DNA of 64,000 nt from an uncultured Bacteroidales bacterium (GCA_947167075.1 CAMVGR010000009.1:1-64000); one strand, 5' to 3'. Numbered from the stretch's first letter, positions 39,390 through 47,990 are shown. Program-made: numbers and translations. The notes: generated by a model not told the origin, from the letters alone.

Positions 39390-40538
39390 ATGGAAGACAA
39401 TAGAGAACATACAGAAGAGTGCATCATTCCCGATGCCGGTCGTGTGGATGCCGTGGATGCTGCGGTGATGACACGCATTCGGGATATATGGGGATGCCTC
39501 AAAACCAAGGACGACTTATTGAGGCTTATCAATGTCGCTTTGGAGGGACTGTATGGCGAGAATTCGACCGCCGTAACGATGGCGCAAATGAACAGATATG
39601 CCTATTCCGCCATCGAGTCGAAACGGTATACGACCTTCCGGATTCCCAAAAAGAAGAAAGGTGAATACCGAACCATAGACGTGCCGGTCCCGATGCTGAA
39701 ATACATCCAGCGGGGTCTTAATCTTGTCTTCCAATCCGTATTCATCCCGCATACGGCTGCTATGGGGTTTGTACCGCACAAGTCGGTGGTGGACAACGCG
39801 AGGGTACATACGGGACAGCGGCTGGTGTACAACATCGACCTCAAAGACTTCTTCCCCACCATTTCCTCGGGGCGAGTGTACAGCCGTCTGACAGCAAAGC
39901 CTTTCTCCTTAAACAGGGAGGTGGCCAGCATCATCACCGACCTCTGCTGCTACAGGAATGCCGACGGCAAGAGCGTGTTGCCGCAGGGCGCCCCCACCTC
40001 GCCGACGATAACCAACATGATTTGCGGGCAGATGGACAGGAAACTCGCCCGGCTGGCGAAGGCTTACGGAGTGAAATACACCAGGTATGCCGACGACATT
40101 ACTTTCAGTGGCATGGGCAATGTGTTCTCCGAGGACGGTGGATTTGTCAACTCCATGCGACATATCATTGTGGACGAGGAGCATTTCGTAATCAATGAGG
40201 CCAAGGTGCGTCTCTGCCACCAGGGGATGCGGCAGGACGTGACGGGATTGAGTGTGAATGAGAAAGGCAATGTTTCAAGGACGTATGTCAAGCAGCTCCG
40301 CACACTCATCCACAACTGGGAGATGAATGGATACGAGGCGGCGCAGAAGGTGTTTGCGAAGCATTATGCGGAGACAACACCCAAGTCCGGCATCCACCAT
40401 ATAGAGAATGTCATCTCGGGCAAGCTGATGTACTTGAAAATGGTGAAGGGGGAGACGGATTCCACTTATAAATCTTTGCTGTCGCGCTTTGACATACTTA
40501 TGTCGCAATATTTGAAAATCAAAACACATACAATATGA
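39390..40538 (+). CDS. Retron-type reverse transcriptase
   Basis: A 382-residue reverse transcriptase. Retron hallmarks are present: NARVH (136-140) as the NAxxH motif, DLKDFF (150-155), QGAPTSP (199-205), catalytic YADD (233-236) and VTG (284-286). The start is put at 39390 after a purine-rich ribosome-binding region. An ATG at 39354 lies inside the a2 arm of the ncRNA and is unlikely. No extra effector domain is fused. It lies between two DnaB-family genes, and its stop overlaps the start of the second (ATGA). The enzyme should prime on its own RNA and make msDNA; this is family knowledge. Confidence 0.93.
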   Translation: MEDNREHTEECIIPDAGRVDAVDAAVMTRIRDIWGCLKTKDDLLRLINVALEGLYGENSTAVTMAQMNRYAYSAIESKRYTTFRIPKKKKGEYRTIDVPVPMLKYIQRGLNLVFQSVFIPHTAAMGFVPHKSVVDNARVHTGQRLVYNIDLKDFFPTISSGRVYSRLTAKPFSLNREVASIITDLCCYRNADGKSVLPQGAPTSPTITNMICGQMDRKLARLAKAYGVKYTRYADDITFSGMGNVFSEDGGFVNSMRHIIVDEEHFVINEAKVRLCHQGMRQDVTGLSVNEKGNVSRTYVKQLRTLIHNWEMNGYEAAQKVFAKHYAETTPKSGIHHIENVISGKLMYLKMVKGETDSTYKSLLSRFDILMSQYLKIKTHTI

Positions 40539-41485
40539 AACTCAATAAGATATTATCGTCCAAATACGAAAGGCCGCAGGCAATACCGACAGGCATCGCA
40601 AGTCTGGACAGAATGATTGGCGGACTGCAGGTCGGCCATGTTGTCACAGTCGGAGCGCGTCCCGCGATGGGCAAGACGGCATTTGTGATGTCCCTGATAC
40701 GGAGCATCGGAATCATTAACAGGGTTCCTACGGCACTTCTGTCACTGGAACACGACGAACAAAATGTGGCAAGCCGACTTTGGGCGGCGGAGTTCGGCTG
40801 GAGCCGTACCCAGCAATCGATTGAACAGATTATGATGGAGCCCAAAATGAACATAGAGTTGGAGAATGCCGTAAAACTGTTGCAGAACATCGGTTTTGAA
40901 AATCCAATTCTAAAGAAAAAAGAATACAAAAGGATGATGAACGAGGCACCCGTATGGATTGAACATGCTTTTGTCATGACGATGGACGAGGTGATAAGCC
41001 GTATGGAACGACTGAAGAAAGAGAACAACGTCAGCGTGGTTGTCATTGACAGCTTGGATCTGATAATCTCCGGAGCAAAGAACGCCGAACAGGAGCAGGC
41101 TATGATGAATCTGGTTCAGGCGGCCTGGAGACTCAAGGTCGCAGTCTTGCTGACGACAAATCTCAATAGAGAAGTGGAGTACCGGGTGTCTCACATACCC
41201 TCATTGTCCAATCTCCGGGGCGGATATTCCACCGACACATTGACATCAGTTGTGATGTTTCTATACCGGCCTGATTATTACGGAATAGAGGAAGATGAGT
41301 GCGGAAATACAGAAGGGAAGGTACAGATATTCATCGCGAAGAATGATTTTGGAGAAACGGGGCTTGTCCGTCTAAATTTTGTTGGCAGGTCGCGAATTGA
41401 GGACATGGAATATTCCCCCTTTGAGGACATGGAATATTCCCCCTTGATGAATGAGGCTGATAATGTTTTTCATGCAGTTAGATAA
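40535..41485 (+). CDS. DnaB-like RecA-fold ATPase without N-terminal domain
   Basis: A 316-residue protein corresponding only to the DnaB C-terminal ATPase domain: Walker A GARPAMGKT (40-48), Walker B (VVVIDSLDLI) and TTNLNREVEYRVSHIP where DnaB has its SQLSR block. Residues about 110-140 hold an insertion (LKKKEYKRMMNEAPVWIEHAF). The start overlaps the RT stop by 4 bp (ATGA), showing translational coupling. The C-terminus contains a duplicated octapeptide (DMEYSPFE, DMEYSPLM) from a 24-bp tandem duplication near 41403-41446. It might form mixed rings with, or antagonise, DnaB; that is a hypothesis. Confidence 0.8.
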   Translation: MKLNKILSSKYERPQAIPTGIASLDRMIGGLQVGHVVTVGARPAMGKTAFVMSLIRSIGIINRVPTALLSLEHDEQNVASRLWAAEFGWSRTQQSIEQIMMEPKMNIELENAVKLLQNIGFENPILKKKEYKRMMNEAPVWIEHAFVMTMDEVISRMERLKKENNVSVVVIDSLDLIISGAKNAEQEQAMMNLVQAAWRLKVAVLLTTNLNREVEYRVSHIPSLSNLRGGYSTDTLTSVVMFLYRPDYYGIEEDECGNTEGKVQIFIAKNDFGETGLVRLNFVGRSRIEDMEYSPFEDMEYSPLMNEADNVFHAVR

Positions 41486-41501
41486 TATTAATAAAGATAA
41501 G

Positions 41502-41648
41502 ATGGAAGTAATCAATAAATTCAGGTTACGTCATTCGACCAGAATTATCGCTTTCGGAAATGTTGTGTCAAAAGTTATGAGCCATTTGAATGTTGAAAAT
41601 GCCAATAGACTACTTTCTGTACCCACAACCTATTGCACGTGGCTATAA
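41502..41648 (+). CDS. Possible 48-residue basic protein
   Basis: A short frame (MEVINKFRLRHSTRIIAFGN...) 16 bp after the DnaB-like gene, preceded by a purine-rich AAAGATAAG. It is basic with a weakly amphipathic helix. It could be the last gene of the retron operon or chance. No family recognised. Confidence 0.25.
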   Translation: MEVINKFRLRHSTRIIAFGNVVSKVMSHLNVENANRLLSVPTTYCTWL

Positions 41649-41716
41649 ATCACCTATATGCTTGACTGCGGTGAATGTCTTGCGACCGAGGTGGCCAGCT
41701 CTGATCATCGCCATAT

Positions 41717-42889
41717 TCAGTAGTTCAGTCCGAAGGCCCAAAGAGGAATAGTCGTCTTGGTAGCATATTCAATGTCATCCTTCACCACATAGCCATTCTC
41801 TATATCGGCAATATGACGACGAGTCTTTTTCTTTCCACCCACTTCGAAAGTGCAGTCGCCAATGCTGAAGTCAGACACATCTGAACTGTGTACCTCGTTA
41901 CGGATACGCATCTGGTTGTAGAAGAAGGTCTCTCGCAGGCTTCCTGAATCGACTTTACCACCGCTGAGGGCATACATTAAGTTTGTGTTGTCGATATATA
42001 TCTTCTCCACCTTAGCCAACAGATTCTTTCCTTTGTCGGGTGCGGTAAGACATTGTATCATGCCTGATTTTTCAAGATAAAATAGGTAATCCTTAAGGTC
42101 GCTGCGATTGACTGTTAAGTCGCGTGCCAGGTCGCTGTAATTGGGCTTGAACGGCGAAATCTGTGAAATAATCTGCATTAACTGTTTCAGTTTTCTCATC
42201 ACACCGACGCTTAGACCGGCAAACTGAGGTATGTCGGTCTCAATGGTCTGCTCCACGACAGCATTCAATCGCTCAAGATAATTCTCTTCACGACAGAATG
42301 GATAGTAACCTTGTTGCAAATACTCCTTGAATAGTGGTAGCGGACGGTACTGACCGTAGGGAAACTCAATCTTGCCGGATAATATCCTTTCCAATGTGAG
42401 TGTCGGCACTTCGATCCCTTTCGTCATGTGTAGCCACTCACAAAACGACATGCCGTACATATAATTCTTTAACTGCCGCCGAGAGAGATCAGCACCTCCT
42501 TTCTCAAGGTCCAATATTGACGAACCTGTGTAGACAATATTCAGACCTGGGATTTGGTCGTAGATATTTTTTATTTCTGTCGACCAATTAGCATACTTGT
42601 GTATCTCATCGATGTAGAGATATTTACCCCCGTTTTTGTAGAAAATGTCAGCCAGGTCCAGAAGTGTATGGTTTGCAAAATATATGTCATCGGCAAAAAC
42701 CACTAACGAAATATCACGTTGGCGCGATAACTTGATGTGCTGGAATAATAGTGTTGTCTTTCCGACCCCTCGGGCACCAAGTATAGCGTTCAAACGGGCA
42801 TTCCATCGAATGGAATCTTGCAGGTAACGCACAAACGTCATTTCCGTTTTATCAAACTGACTATTATACCTTTGCAGTAATTTATCCAT
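41717..42889 (-). CDS. AAA ATPase, DUF4143-type
   Basis: A 390-residue protein with an N-terminal AAA_14-like ATPase (Walker A GARGVGKTT, Walker B YLYIDEIHKY, sensor IVYTGSS) and a C-terminal DUF4143-like region. That region includes a winged-helix segment (YSDLARDLTVNRSDLKDYLFYLEKSGMI). The family is common in Bacteroidetes accessory DNA; function is poorly known. The start at 42889 is supported by a -7 element at 42914-42922, which excludes the Met 12 codons upstream. It converges on the retron operon and marks the right side of the island. Confidence 0.85.
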   Translation of the reverse strand: MDKLLQRYNSQFDKTEMTFVRYLQDSIRWNARLNAILGARGVGKTTLLFQHIKLSRQRDISLVVFADDIYFANHTLLDLADIFYKNGGKYLYIDEIHKYANWSTEIKNIYDQIPGLNIVYTGSSILDLEKGGADLSRRQLKNYMYGMSFCEWLHMTKGIEVPTLTLERILSGKIEFPYGQYRPLPLFKEYLQQGYYPFCREENYLERLNAVVEQTIETDIPQFAGLSVGVMRKLKQLMQIISQISPFKPNYSDLARDLTVNRSDLKDYLFYLEKSGMIQCLTAPDKGKNLLAKVEKIYIDNTNLMYALSGGKVDSGSLRETFFYNQMRIRNEVHSSDVSDFSIGDCTFEVGGKKKTRRHIADIENGYVVKDDIEYATKTTIPLWAFGLNY

Positions 42890-42913
42890 GTTATTTTCAA
42901 TTGAAATTACACT

Positions 42914-42922
42914 GCAAATATA
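42914..42922 (-). promoter_or_regulatory. -7 promoter element for the DUF4143 ATPase
   Basis: The minus strand reads TATATTTGC, with a TTG about 21 bp upstream. The leader is about 20 bases. Confidence 0.65.
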
Positions 42923-43285
42923 CAAATTGTTTTAAATATCAGTCAATTTATTTCATTTTTTGCACTTTTTCATTATCAGTTTTATCAATAAATTGACCAA
43001 AATAAGGATCAAAATTTGAAGAAATTTCCATTTTTGCTGCCCGTTTCGCAAACTGTAGCCATACATCAGGCTTGTCGGCACAGTATGAGTATGGTATGCC
43101 TACCGACAGCTATCAGTAGGGGATGAATGTAGGGATAACAAAAAGCCTACGAGTACACTTTGCCTATCGGGAAAACTACATTTCCTTCAGTCGCAACGTA
43201 TAGGCTGAACAGGGTTGTACTTCGATGTTGAGTCTATAAATCTACAATGGATAAAATCTTTTTAAGCCATGTATGTTTTTTTTTG
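42923..43285. other. Intergenic region at the island edge, no gene seen
   Basis: About 360 bp between divergent genes. I find no convincing frame. The stretch contains several partial repeats of GTAGGG/CCTAC type (43090-43150) but no clear structured element. Confidence 0.4.
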
Positions 43286-43294
43286 TATATTTGC
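43286..43294 (+). promoter_or_regulatory. -7 promoter element for the small membrane protein and phoH
   Basis: TATATTTGC, 22 bp before the ATG at 43317. The leader would be short, about 15 bases. Confidence 0.6.
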
Positions 43295-43316
43295 ATCGCG
43301 AAAAACAGGAACTATA

Positions 43317-43499
43317 ATGACGAAAAGTATTATCATAGTGTTGGCTATAGCAGTGGCAGTTGTGGGGCTGATGATGGCGGGTCTTGGGCTGAAGATGCTA
43401 CTCCATAAGGAGAAGGAATTCCACCGGCCATGCTCCAATGCCGACCCCAAAACAGGACGTTGTGCACATTGTACCTGCGATCTAAAGAATAAGATATGA
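43317..43499 (+). CDS. Small membrane protein with Cys-rich tail, upstream of PhoH
   Basis: A 60-residue protein. Residues 4-24 form one membrane segment (IIIVLAIAVAVVGLMMAGLG). The tail has a cysteine cluster (PCSNADPKTGRCAHCTCD) that could bind a metal. The start at 43317 follows the -7 element at 43286. Its stop overlaps the phoH start by 4 bp. Similar small proteins precede core genes in Bacteroidetes; no function known to me. Confidence 0.65.
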   Translation: MTKSIIIVLAIAVAVVGLMMAGLGLKMLLHKEKEFHRPCSNADPKTGRCAHCTCDLKNKI

Positions 43500-44458
43500 A
43501 TGATTATACCATAGAGAAACTCTTCTCGCTCGAAGAAGTGGACTATCAGCGCTTTTGGGGAAATAACGACCGGATGCTCGACTTCGTCAGGCTCTTGTTT
43601 CCAAAACTGAAACTGATTGTGAGAGGCGAAATGCTGAAGGCCATCGGAAGCGAAGAGGACATAGCCTGGTTTGAAGGCAAGCTGCAAGCCATGATGACCT
43701 ACTACGACAAATTTGGTCGGCTGACGGAGAATGCCATCATGGGAATAATGGAAAATGGAGGCAGCAGCCCCGACTCCGAGATTAGCGAGGAGGTGTTGGT
43801 GCACGGGCGAAACGGATTGCTGATTAAAGCACGCACACCTAACCAGCAGCGGTTGGTACGCTCCGTATACGAACACGACATGGTGTTTGCCATCGGTCCC
43901 GCAGGTACGGGCAAAACCTACACCGCTGTGGCAATGGCTGTGAGGGCTCTCAAAAACAAAGAGGTTAGGCGAATCGTACTGACACGTCCGGCGGTGGAAG
44001 CTGGCGAGAACCTAGGCTTTCTGCCTGGCGACCTGCGCGACAAGCTAGACCCCTACCTGCAGCCCCTCTACGATGCACTGCGCGATATGATACCGCAGCA
44101 AAAACTACTCTCCTACTGGGAGGACAACACCATCGAGATAGCCCCGCTAGCCTTCATGCGAGGCCGCACCCTCGACAATGCCTTCGTCATCCTCGACGAG
44201 GCACAGAATGCCACCAGCGCCCAGCTCAAGATGTTTCTCACCCGTATGGGCCGCAACGCCAAGTTTGTCATCACCGGCGACCTCACCCAAATAGACCTGC
44301 CACGCCACCAGCAGAGCGGCCTGCTACAGGCCACACAAATACTGAATGGTGTGAAAGGGATAGACGTTATCGAACTAGACCAGAGCGATGTGATTCGCCA
44401 CCGATTGGTCACTGATATTATACGGGCCTATGACAACCTACCCAAACTGCAAGATTAA
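43496..44458 (+). CDS. PhoH family ATPase
   Basis: A 320-residue cytoplasmic ATPase of the PhoH/YbeZ type. Walker A is GPAGTGKT (134-141). Other family blocks are LTRPAVEAGENLGFLPGDL, VILDEAQNATSAQLKMFLTRMG (Walker B DEAQ) and ITGDLTQIDLP. An N-terminal region of about 110 residues precedes the ATPase, as in YbeZ-type members, which are linked to rRNA metabolism with YbeY. YbeY is not next to it here. Its end overlaps ispE by 29 bp. Confidence 0.9.
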   Translation: MNDYTIEKLFSLEEVDYQRFWGNNDRMLDFVRLLFPKLKLIVRGEMLKAIGSEEDIAWFEGKLQAMMTYYDKFGRLTENAIMGIMENGGSSPDSEISEEVLVHGRNGLLIKARTPNQQRLVRSVYEHDMVFAIGPAGTGKTYTAVAMAVRALKNKEVRRIVLTRPAVEAGENLGFLPGDLRDKLDPYLQPLYDALRDMIPQQKLLSYWEDNTIEIAPLAFMRGRTLDNAFVILDEAQNATSAQLKMFLTRMGRNAKFVITGDLTQIDLPRHQQSGLLQATQILNGVKGIDVIELDQSDVIRHRLVTDIIRAYDNLPKLQD

Positions 44459-45203
44459 CCTCGGCCTGCATGTGGTCGGCAAGCGGAAGGATGGCTACCA
44501 CAACCTGGAGACCATCTTCCTGCCAGTACACAACCTACACGATACCCTCACTATCGAACCAGCCGACACACTGCAAATGGTGCAAGAAGGCATTGTGCTC
44601 GACAACGCACCCGACGACAACCTTTGCATGCAGGCATGGCATCTGCTACACGAGGAGTATGCCATTCCGCCGGTCAGTATCCGGCTGAAGAAAGGCATTC
44701 CTTTCGGGGCAGGCCTCGGCGGTGGCAGCAGTGATGCAGCCTACACATTGAAAATGCTCGATGAGATGTTCGCCCTCGACCTAACCGACATCGAGCTAGA
44801 GTGCCATGCCGCCCGTCTGGGAGCCGACTGCGCTTTCTTCATCCAAAACCGGCCCGCCTATGCTACCGGCATCGGAGACAAGCTGGAACCCATAGTTTTA
44901 TCAATTCTCAATTCTCAATTCTCAATTCTAATCGAGATCCCCGACGGCGAACATGTCAGCACCAAGGAGGCCTACGCCGGACTAAAACATGACCTTTTCG
45001 GCCAGGCGAGACCCGACCTGCGCAAGGCCGTTCAAGCACCCATCGAGGAGTGGCGAGACTCCATCGTCAACGACTTCGAGGCTTCGGTCTTCCCTGCCCA
45101 TCCTGCCATCGCCGCCTTGAAAGAGGAGATGTACAGCCGCGGGGCCCTATATGCCAGCATGACTGGTAGCGGTGCTGCCGTCTTCGGCATCTTCCGAAAA
45201 TAA
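44430..45203 (+). CDS. ispE: 4-diphosphocytidyl-2-C-methyl-D-erythritol kinase
   Basis: A 257-residue GHMP kinase of the MEP isoprenoid pathway. It phosphorylates the 2-hydroxyl of CDP-methylerythritol. Motifs: CKINLGLHVVGKRKDGYHNLET at the N-terminus, the ATP loop PFGAGLGGGSSDAA (91-104) and the C-terminal GSGAAVFGIF. It starts inside the end of phoH. Residues 158-167 (SILNSQFSIL) come from four tandem copies of CAATTCT, replacing what is normally a conserved strand before HVSTKEAY. The reading frame is intact, but a change of copy number not divisible by three would break it. Confidence 0.9.
   Translation: MTTYPNCKINLGLHVVGKRKDGYHNLETIFLPVHNLHDTLTIEPADTLQMVQEGIVLDNAPDDNLCMQAWHLLHEEYAIPPVSIRLKKGIPFGAGLGGGSSDAAYTLKMLDEMFALDLTDIELECHAARLGADCAFFIQNRPAYATGIGDKLEPIVLSILNSQFSILIEIPDGEHVSTKEAYAGLKHDLFGQARPDLRKAVQAPIEEWRDSIVNDFEASVFPAHPAIAALKEEMYSRGALYASMTGSGAAVFGIFRK
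44902..44929 (+). repeat. Four-copy 7-bp tandem repeat inside ispE
   Basis: CAATTCT occurs four times in perfect tandem (28 bp) within the ispE coding sequence. The composition is far more AT-rich than the surrounding gene. Confidence 0.95.
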
Positions 45204-45204
45204 A

Positions 45205-45237
45205 TTTGGCCATGTGAATTATAATGTGTACTTTTGC
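45205..45237 (+). promoter_or_regulatory. Promoter for the TPR protein and aldolase genes
   Basis: TTTG at 45205-45208, a 20-bp spacer and TACTTTTGC at 45229-45237, directly after the ispE stop codon. A full consensus match. Confidence 0.75.
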
Positions 45238-45256
45238 AAATTCAAAAAGACATAAA

Positions 45257-46198
45257 ATGAAACGTTTCTTTGCAATAATATTGTTCGCGGCACTGTGCGG
45301 TTTTGCCTCGGCGCAGAGCATCTATGAGCGCTTCTACGAAGCCCTTCAGAACGACGACAGCGCAGGGATAGCCAGCACCATCGGCGAGATGCGCGCCTCG
45401 GGCGACCAAAGCGCCGAACGCTATATTGCAGAGTACAACTACTATGTCACCAAGGCCCTGCTCTATTCGGGCATGGTTACGACCACGGAATACCCCGACG
45501 CCAGCGTACACGTCAACGGTGATATATACACCATGAGCGACAGCACCGGCGAAACAGCCGGATACATGTATTTCGCCGAGGAATGGGACGACGCCATGGC
45601 GGATTCGGGCATCGCCGTCATCGCCAAGGGCATCGGCCTGCACCCCGACCGGCTGGACATGCACTACGGCAAAATCCATTTCCTGAGACAACTGCGTCGG
45701 TGGAACGACTATGCCGACGCCATCCACTCCACCCTGGACTACGTCTCGAAGCACCGCAAGACCCTGGTGTTCCCCGATGGCGGCGCACCGATAGACACCA
45801 TCCTCATCGAAGGCATCCTGGACTATGAGCGCGACCTGTTCGGAGCGATACAGGACGCGCCCGACAGCATGACCTTCGTGAGCCGTATGGGCTTGCTGCG
45901 CGGTATCGCTGAGCACATGCTGCGCATCTATCCCGACGATGTATACAGCATGAACATCATGGCCGTCACCTACCAATTGGTCAAAGACCGCGAGAACACG
46001 CTCAAGTGGCTCCTGAAGGCCGAAAAGGTAAATCCGAATGATGTCATAGTCCTCAACAACATTGCCGACACATACCACATGCTCGGCGACAAGAAGAACG
46101 AGCGCAAGTATCTGCAAAAGATGATTAAATACGGTGACGAGGAGACTGTGGAGAAAGCAAAACAATATCTTGAAGAACTTGATAACAACAAACAATAA
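45257..46198 (+). CDS. Exported TPR protein
   Basis: A 313-residue protein. The start is MKRFFAIILFAALCGFASAQ, a signal peptide; a Met 11 codons upstream overlaps the promoter. The N-terminal half is unrecognised, with YMYFAEEWDDAMADSGIAVIAKGIGLHPDRLDMHYGKI. The C-terminal third has TPR-type helices (DVYSMNIMAVTYQLVKDRENTLKWLLKAEKVNPNDVIVLNNIADTY in two overlapping repeats). It is probably periplasmic. It lies 14 bp before the aldolase gene and may share its transcript. Confidence 0.75.
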   Translation: MKRFFAIILFAALCGFASAQSIYERFYEALQNDDSAGIASTIGEMRASGDQSAERYIAEYNYYVTKALLYSGMVTTTEYPDASVHVNGDIYTMSDSTGETAGYMYFAEEWDDAMADSGIAVIAKGIGLHPDRLDMHYGKIHFLRQLRRWNDYADAIHSTLDYVSKHRKTLVFPDGGAPIDTILIEGILDYERDLFGAIQDAPDSMTFVSRMGLLRGIAEHMLRIYPDDVYSMNIMAVTYQLVKDRENTLKWLLKAEKVNPNDVIVLNNIADTYHMLGDKKNERKYLQKMIKYGDEETVEKAKQYLEELDNNKQ

Positions 46199-46212
46199 AA
46201 AAAAACAACAAT

Positions 46213-47211
46213 ATGGTAGACTACAAGAAAATCGGTCTCGTGAACACCCGCGAGATGTTCAAGAAAGCCGTCAATGGCGGTTACGCTATCCCCGCCTTCA
46301 ACTTCAACAATATGGAGCAGATGCAGGCCATCATCCAGGCTGCCGTCGAGACCAAGAGCCCCGTCATCCTGCAGGTGAGCAAGGGTGCCCGCGACTATGC
46401 CAACCCCACCCTGCTGCGCTACATGGCCGAAGGAGCCGTCGAGTATGCCAAAGAGCTCGGTTGCCCCAACCCGCAGATCGTGCTGCACCTCGACCACGGC
46501 GATAGTTTCGAAACCTGCAAGAGTTGCATCGACATGGGCTTCAGCTCGGTAATGTACGACGGCAGTGCCCTCCCCTACGAGGAGAACATCCGCATCTCGC
46601 GCCAGGTGGTGGAATATGCCCACAAGTATGATGTCACCGTCGAGTGCGAACTCGGCGTGCTGGCTGGTGTAGAGGACGAGGTGGCCTCCGAGGTGAGCCA
46701 CTACACCAAACCCGAAGAGGTCATTGACTTCGCCACCCGCACCGGTTGCGACTCGCTGGCCATCAGCATTGGCACTAGCCACGGAGCCTACAAGTTCAAA
46801 CCCGAGCAGTGCACTGTCGATCCCCAGACCGGCCGTCTCGTGCCCCCTCCCCTGGCTTTCAACGTGCTCGAGGCCATCGAGAAGAAGCTCCCTGGTTTCC
46901 CCATCGTACTCCACGGCTCAAGCAGTGTGCCACAGGACGAGGTCGACACCATCAACGCCAACGGTGGTGCACTGAAAGCCGCTGTAGGTATTCCAGAGGA
47001 ACAATTGCGCAAGGCCGCCAAAAGTGCTGTCTGCAAGATTAACATCGATAGCGACAGCCGTCTGGCTATGACCGCCGCCATCCGCAAACACATGGCAGAG
47101 CATCCCGACCACTTCGACCCGCGCCAGTACCTCAAGCCTGCCCGCGAGAGCATGAAGAAGATGTATATCCACAAGATTGTCAACGTCCTCGGATCGAACG
47201 ACAAGCTATAA
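46213..47211 (+). CDS. Class II fructose-bisphosphate aldolase
   Basis: A 332-residue zinc-dependent aldolase of glycolysis and gluconeogenesis. It cleaves fructose 1,6-bisphosphate to dihydroxyacetone phosphate and glyceraldehyde 3-phosphate. Signatures: YAIPAFNFNNMEQMQAI, LHLDHGDSFETCKSCID with zinc His, VECELGVLAGVEDE, IGTSHGAYKF and LHGSSSVPQDEV. The codon use is strongly C-biased, as expected for a highly expressed glycolytic gene. A poly-A-rich ribosome-binding region precedes the ATG. Confidence 0.94.
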   Translation: MVDYKKIGLVNTREMFKKAVNGGYAIPAFNFNNMEQMQAIIQAAVETKSPVILQVSKGARDYANPTLLRYMAEGAVEYAKELGCPNPQIVLHLDHGDSFETCKSCIDMGFSSVMYDGSALPYEENIRISRQVVEYAHKYDVTVECELGVLAGVEDEVASEVSHYTKPEEVIDFATRTGCDSLAISIGTSHGAYKFKPEQCTVDPQTGRLVPPPLAFNVLEAIEKKLPGFPIVLHGSSSVPQDEVDTINANGGALKAAVGIPEEQLRKAAKSAVCKINIDSDSRLAMTAAIRKHMAEHPDHFDPRQYLKPARESMKKMYIHKIVNVLGSNDKL

Positions 47212-47216
47212 AACAC

Positions 47217-47930
47217 ATGTCAAACACTCCGACACCCCACATCGGGGCCAAACTAGGCGAGATTGCCGACACTGTCATCATGGCAGGCGACCCGCTACGT
47301 GTGAAGTTCATGGCCGAGAAATACCTACAGGATGCCGTTCTCTTCAACGAGGTGCGTGGCATGCTAGGCTACACCGGCATCCACAACGGACAGCGCATTA
47401 GCGTGATGGGACATGGCATGGGCGGTCCCTCGATAGGTATTTATACCTATGAACTGTACAACTTCTACGATGTGCAGACCATCATCCGTGTGGGATCGGC
47501 AGGCTCAATCCAGGAGAAACTACATGTGGGCGACCTAGTCGTCGCCACTGGTGCGTGCACCAACTCCAGCTATGCAGCACAGTATGAACTGCCCGGTACC
47601 TTCGCCCCTATCGCCGACTTCGACCTAGCACGCCGTGCTGTCGAGACCTGCGAACACTTGGGATACCGCCATCAGGTGGGCAATGTACTCTCGTCCGATA
47701 CATTCTATACAGAGAATGCCCACAACGACCGTTGGCAAAAGATGGGCGTTTTAGCCGTCGAGATGGAGATTGCACAACTCTATATGAATGCAGCCCGTGC
47801 TGGCCGGCGCGCACTTGGAATCTGCACCATCTCCGACCATATTCTCACTGGTGAAGCAACGTCGGCAGAGGAGCGTCAAACCACCTTCACCAAAATGATG
47901 GACGTGGCCTTTGCCATTGCCAACCGATGA
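47217..47930 (+). CDS. deoD: Purine nucleoside phosphorylase, DeoD type
   Basis: A 237-residue hexameric-type phosphorylase that splits purine (deoxy)nucleosides to base and (deoxy)ribose 1-phosphate. Family marks: MAGDPLRVKFMAE (phosphate binding), GHGMGGPSIGIYTYEL, IRVGSAGSI, and LAVEMEIAQLYMNAARAG, with the late ISDHILTGE. The gene starts 5 bp after the aldolase stop, so it is in the same operon. A bidirectional terminator follows. Confidence 0.94.
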   Translation: MSNTPTPHIGAKLGEIADTVIMAGDPLRVKFMAEKYLQDAVLFNEVRGMLGYTGIHNGQRISVMGHGMGGPSIGIYTYELYNFYDVQTIIRVGSAGSIQEKLHVGDLVVATGACTNSSYAAQYELPGTFAPIADFDLARRAVETCEHLGYRHQVGNVLSSDTFYTENAHNDRWQKMGVLAVEMEIAQLYMNAARAGRRALGICTISDHILTGEATSAEERQTTFTKMMDVAFAIANR

Positions 47931-47952
47931 GGTGATTCGGATACCTAATAGT

Positions 47953-47982
47953 AGGGGCCACATTGTTTACGATGTGGCCCCT
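47953..47982. terminator. Bidirectional terminator between deoD and sppA
   Basis: Stem GGGGCCACAT (47954-47963) with ATGTGGCCCC (47972-47981) and an 8-base loop, flanked by A and T. It sits between convergent genes and can serve both strands. Confidence 0.85.
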
Positions 47983-47990
47983 TTCATTAT

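Noticed and set aside
45242-46914. Long minus-strand frames opposite the TPR and aldolase genes
   Set aside because: Shadow frames of GC-biased coding sequence; translations are low-complexity and unlike proteins.
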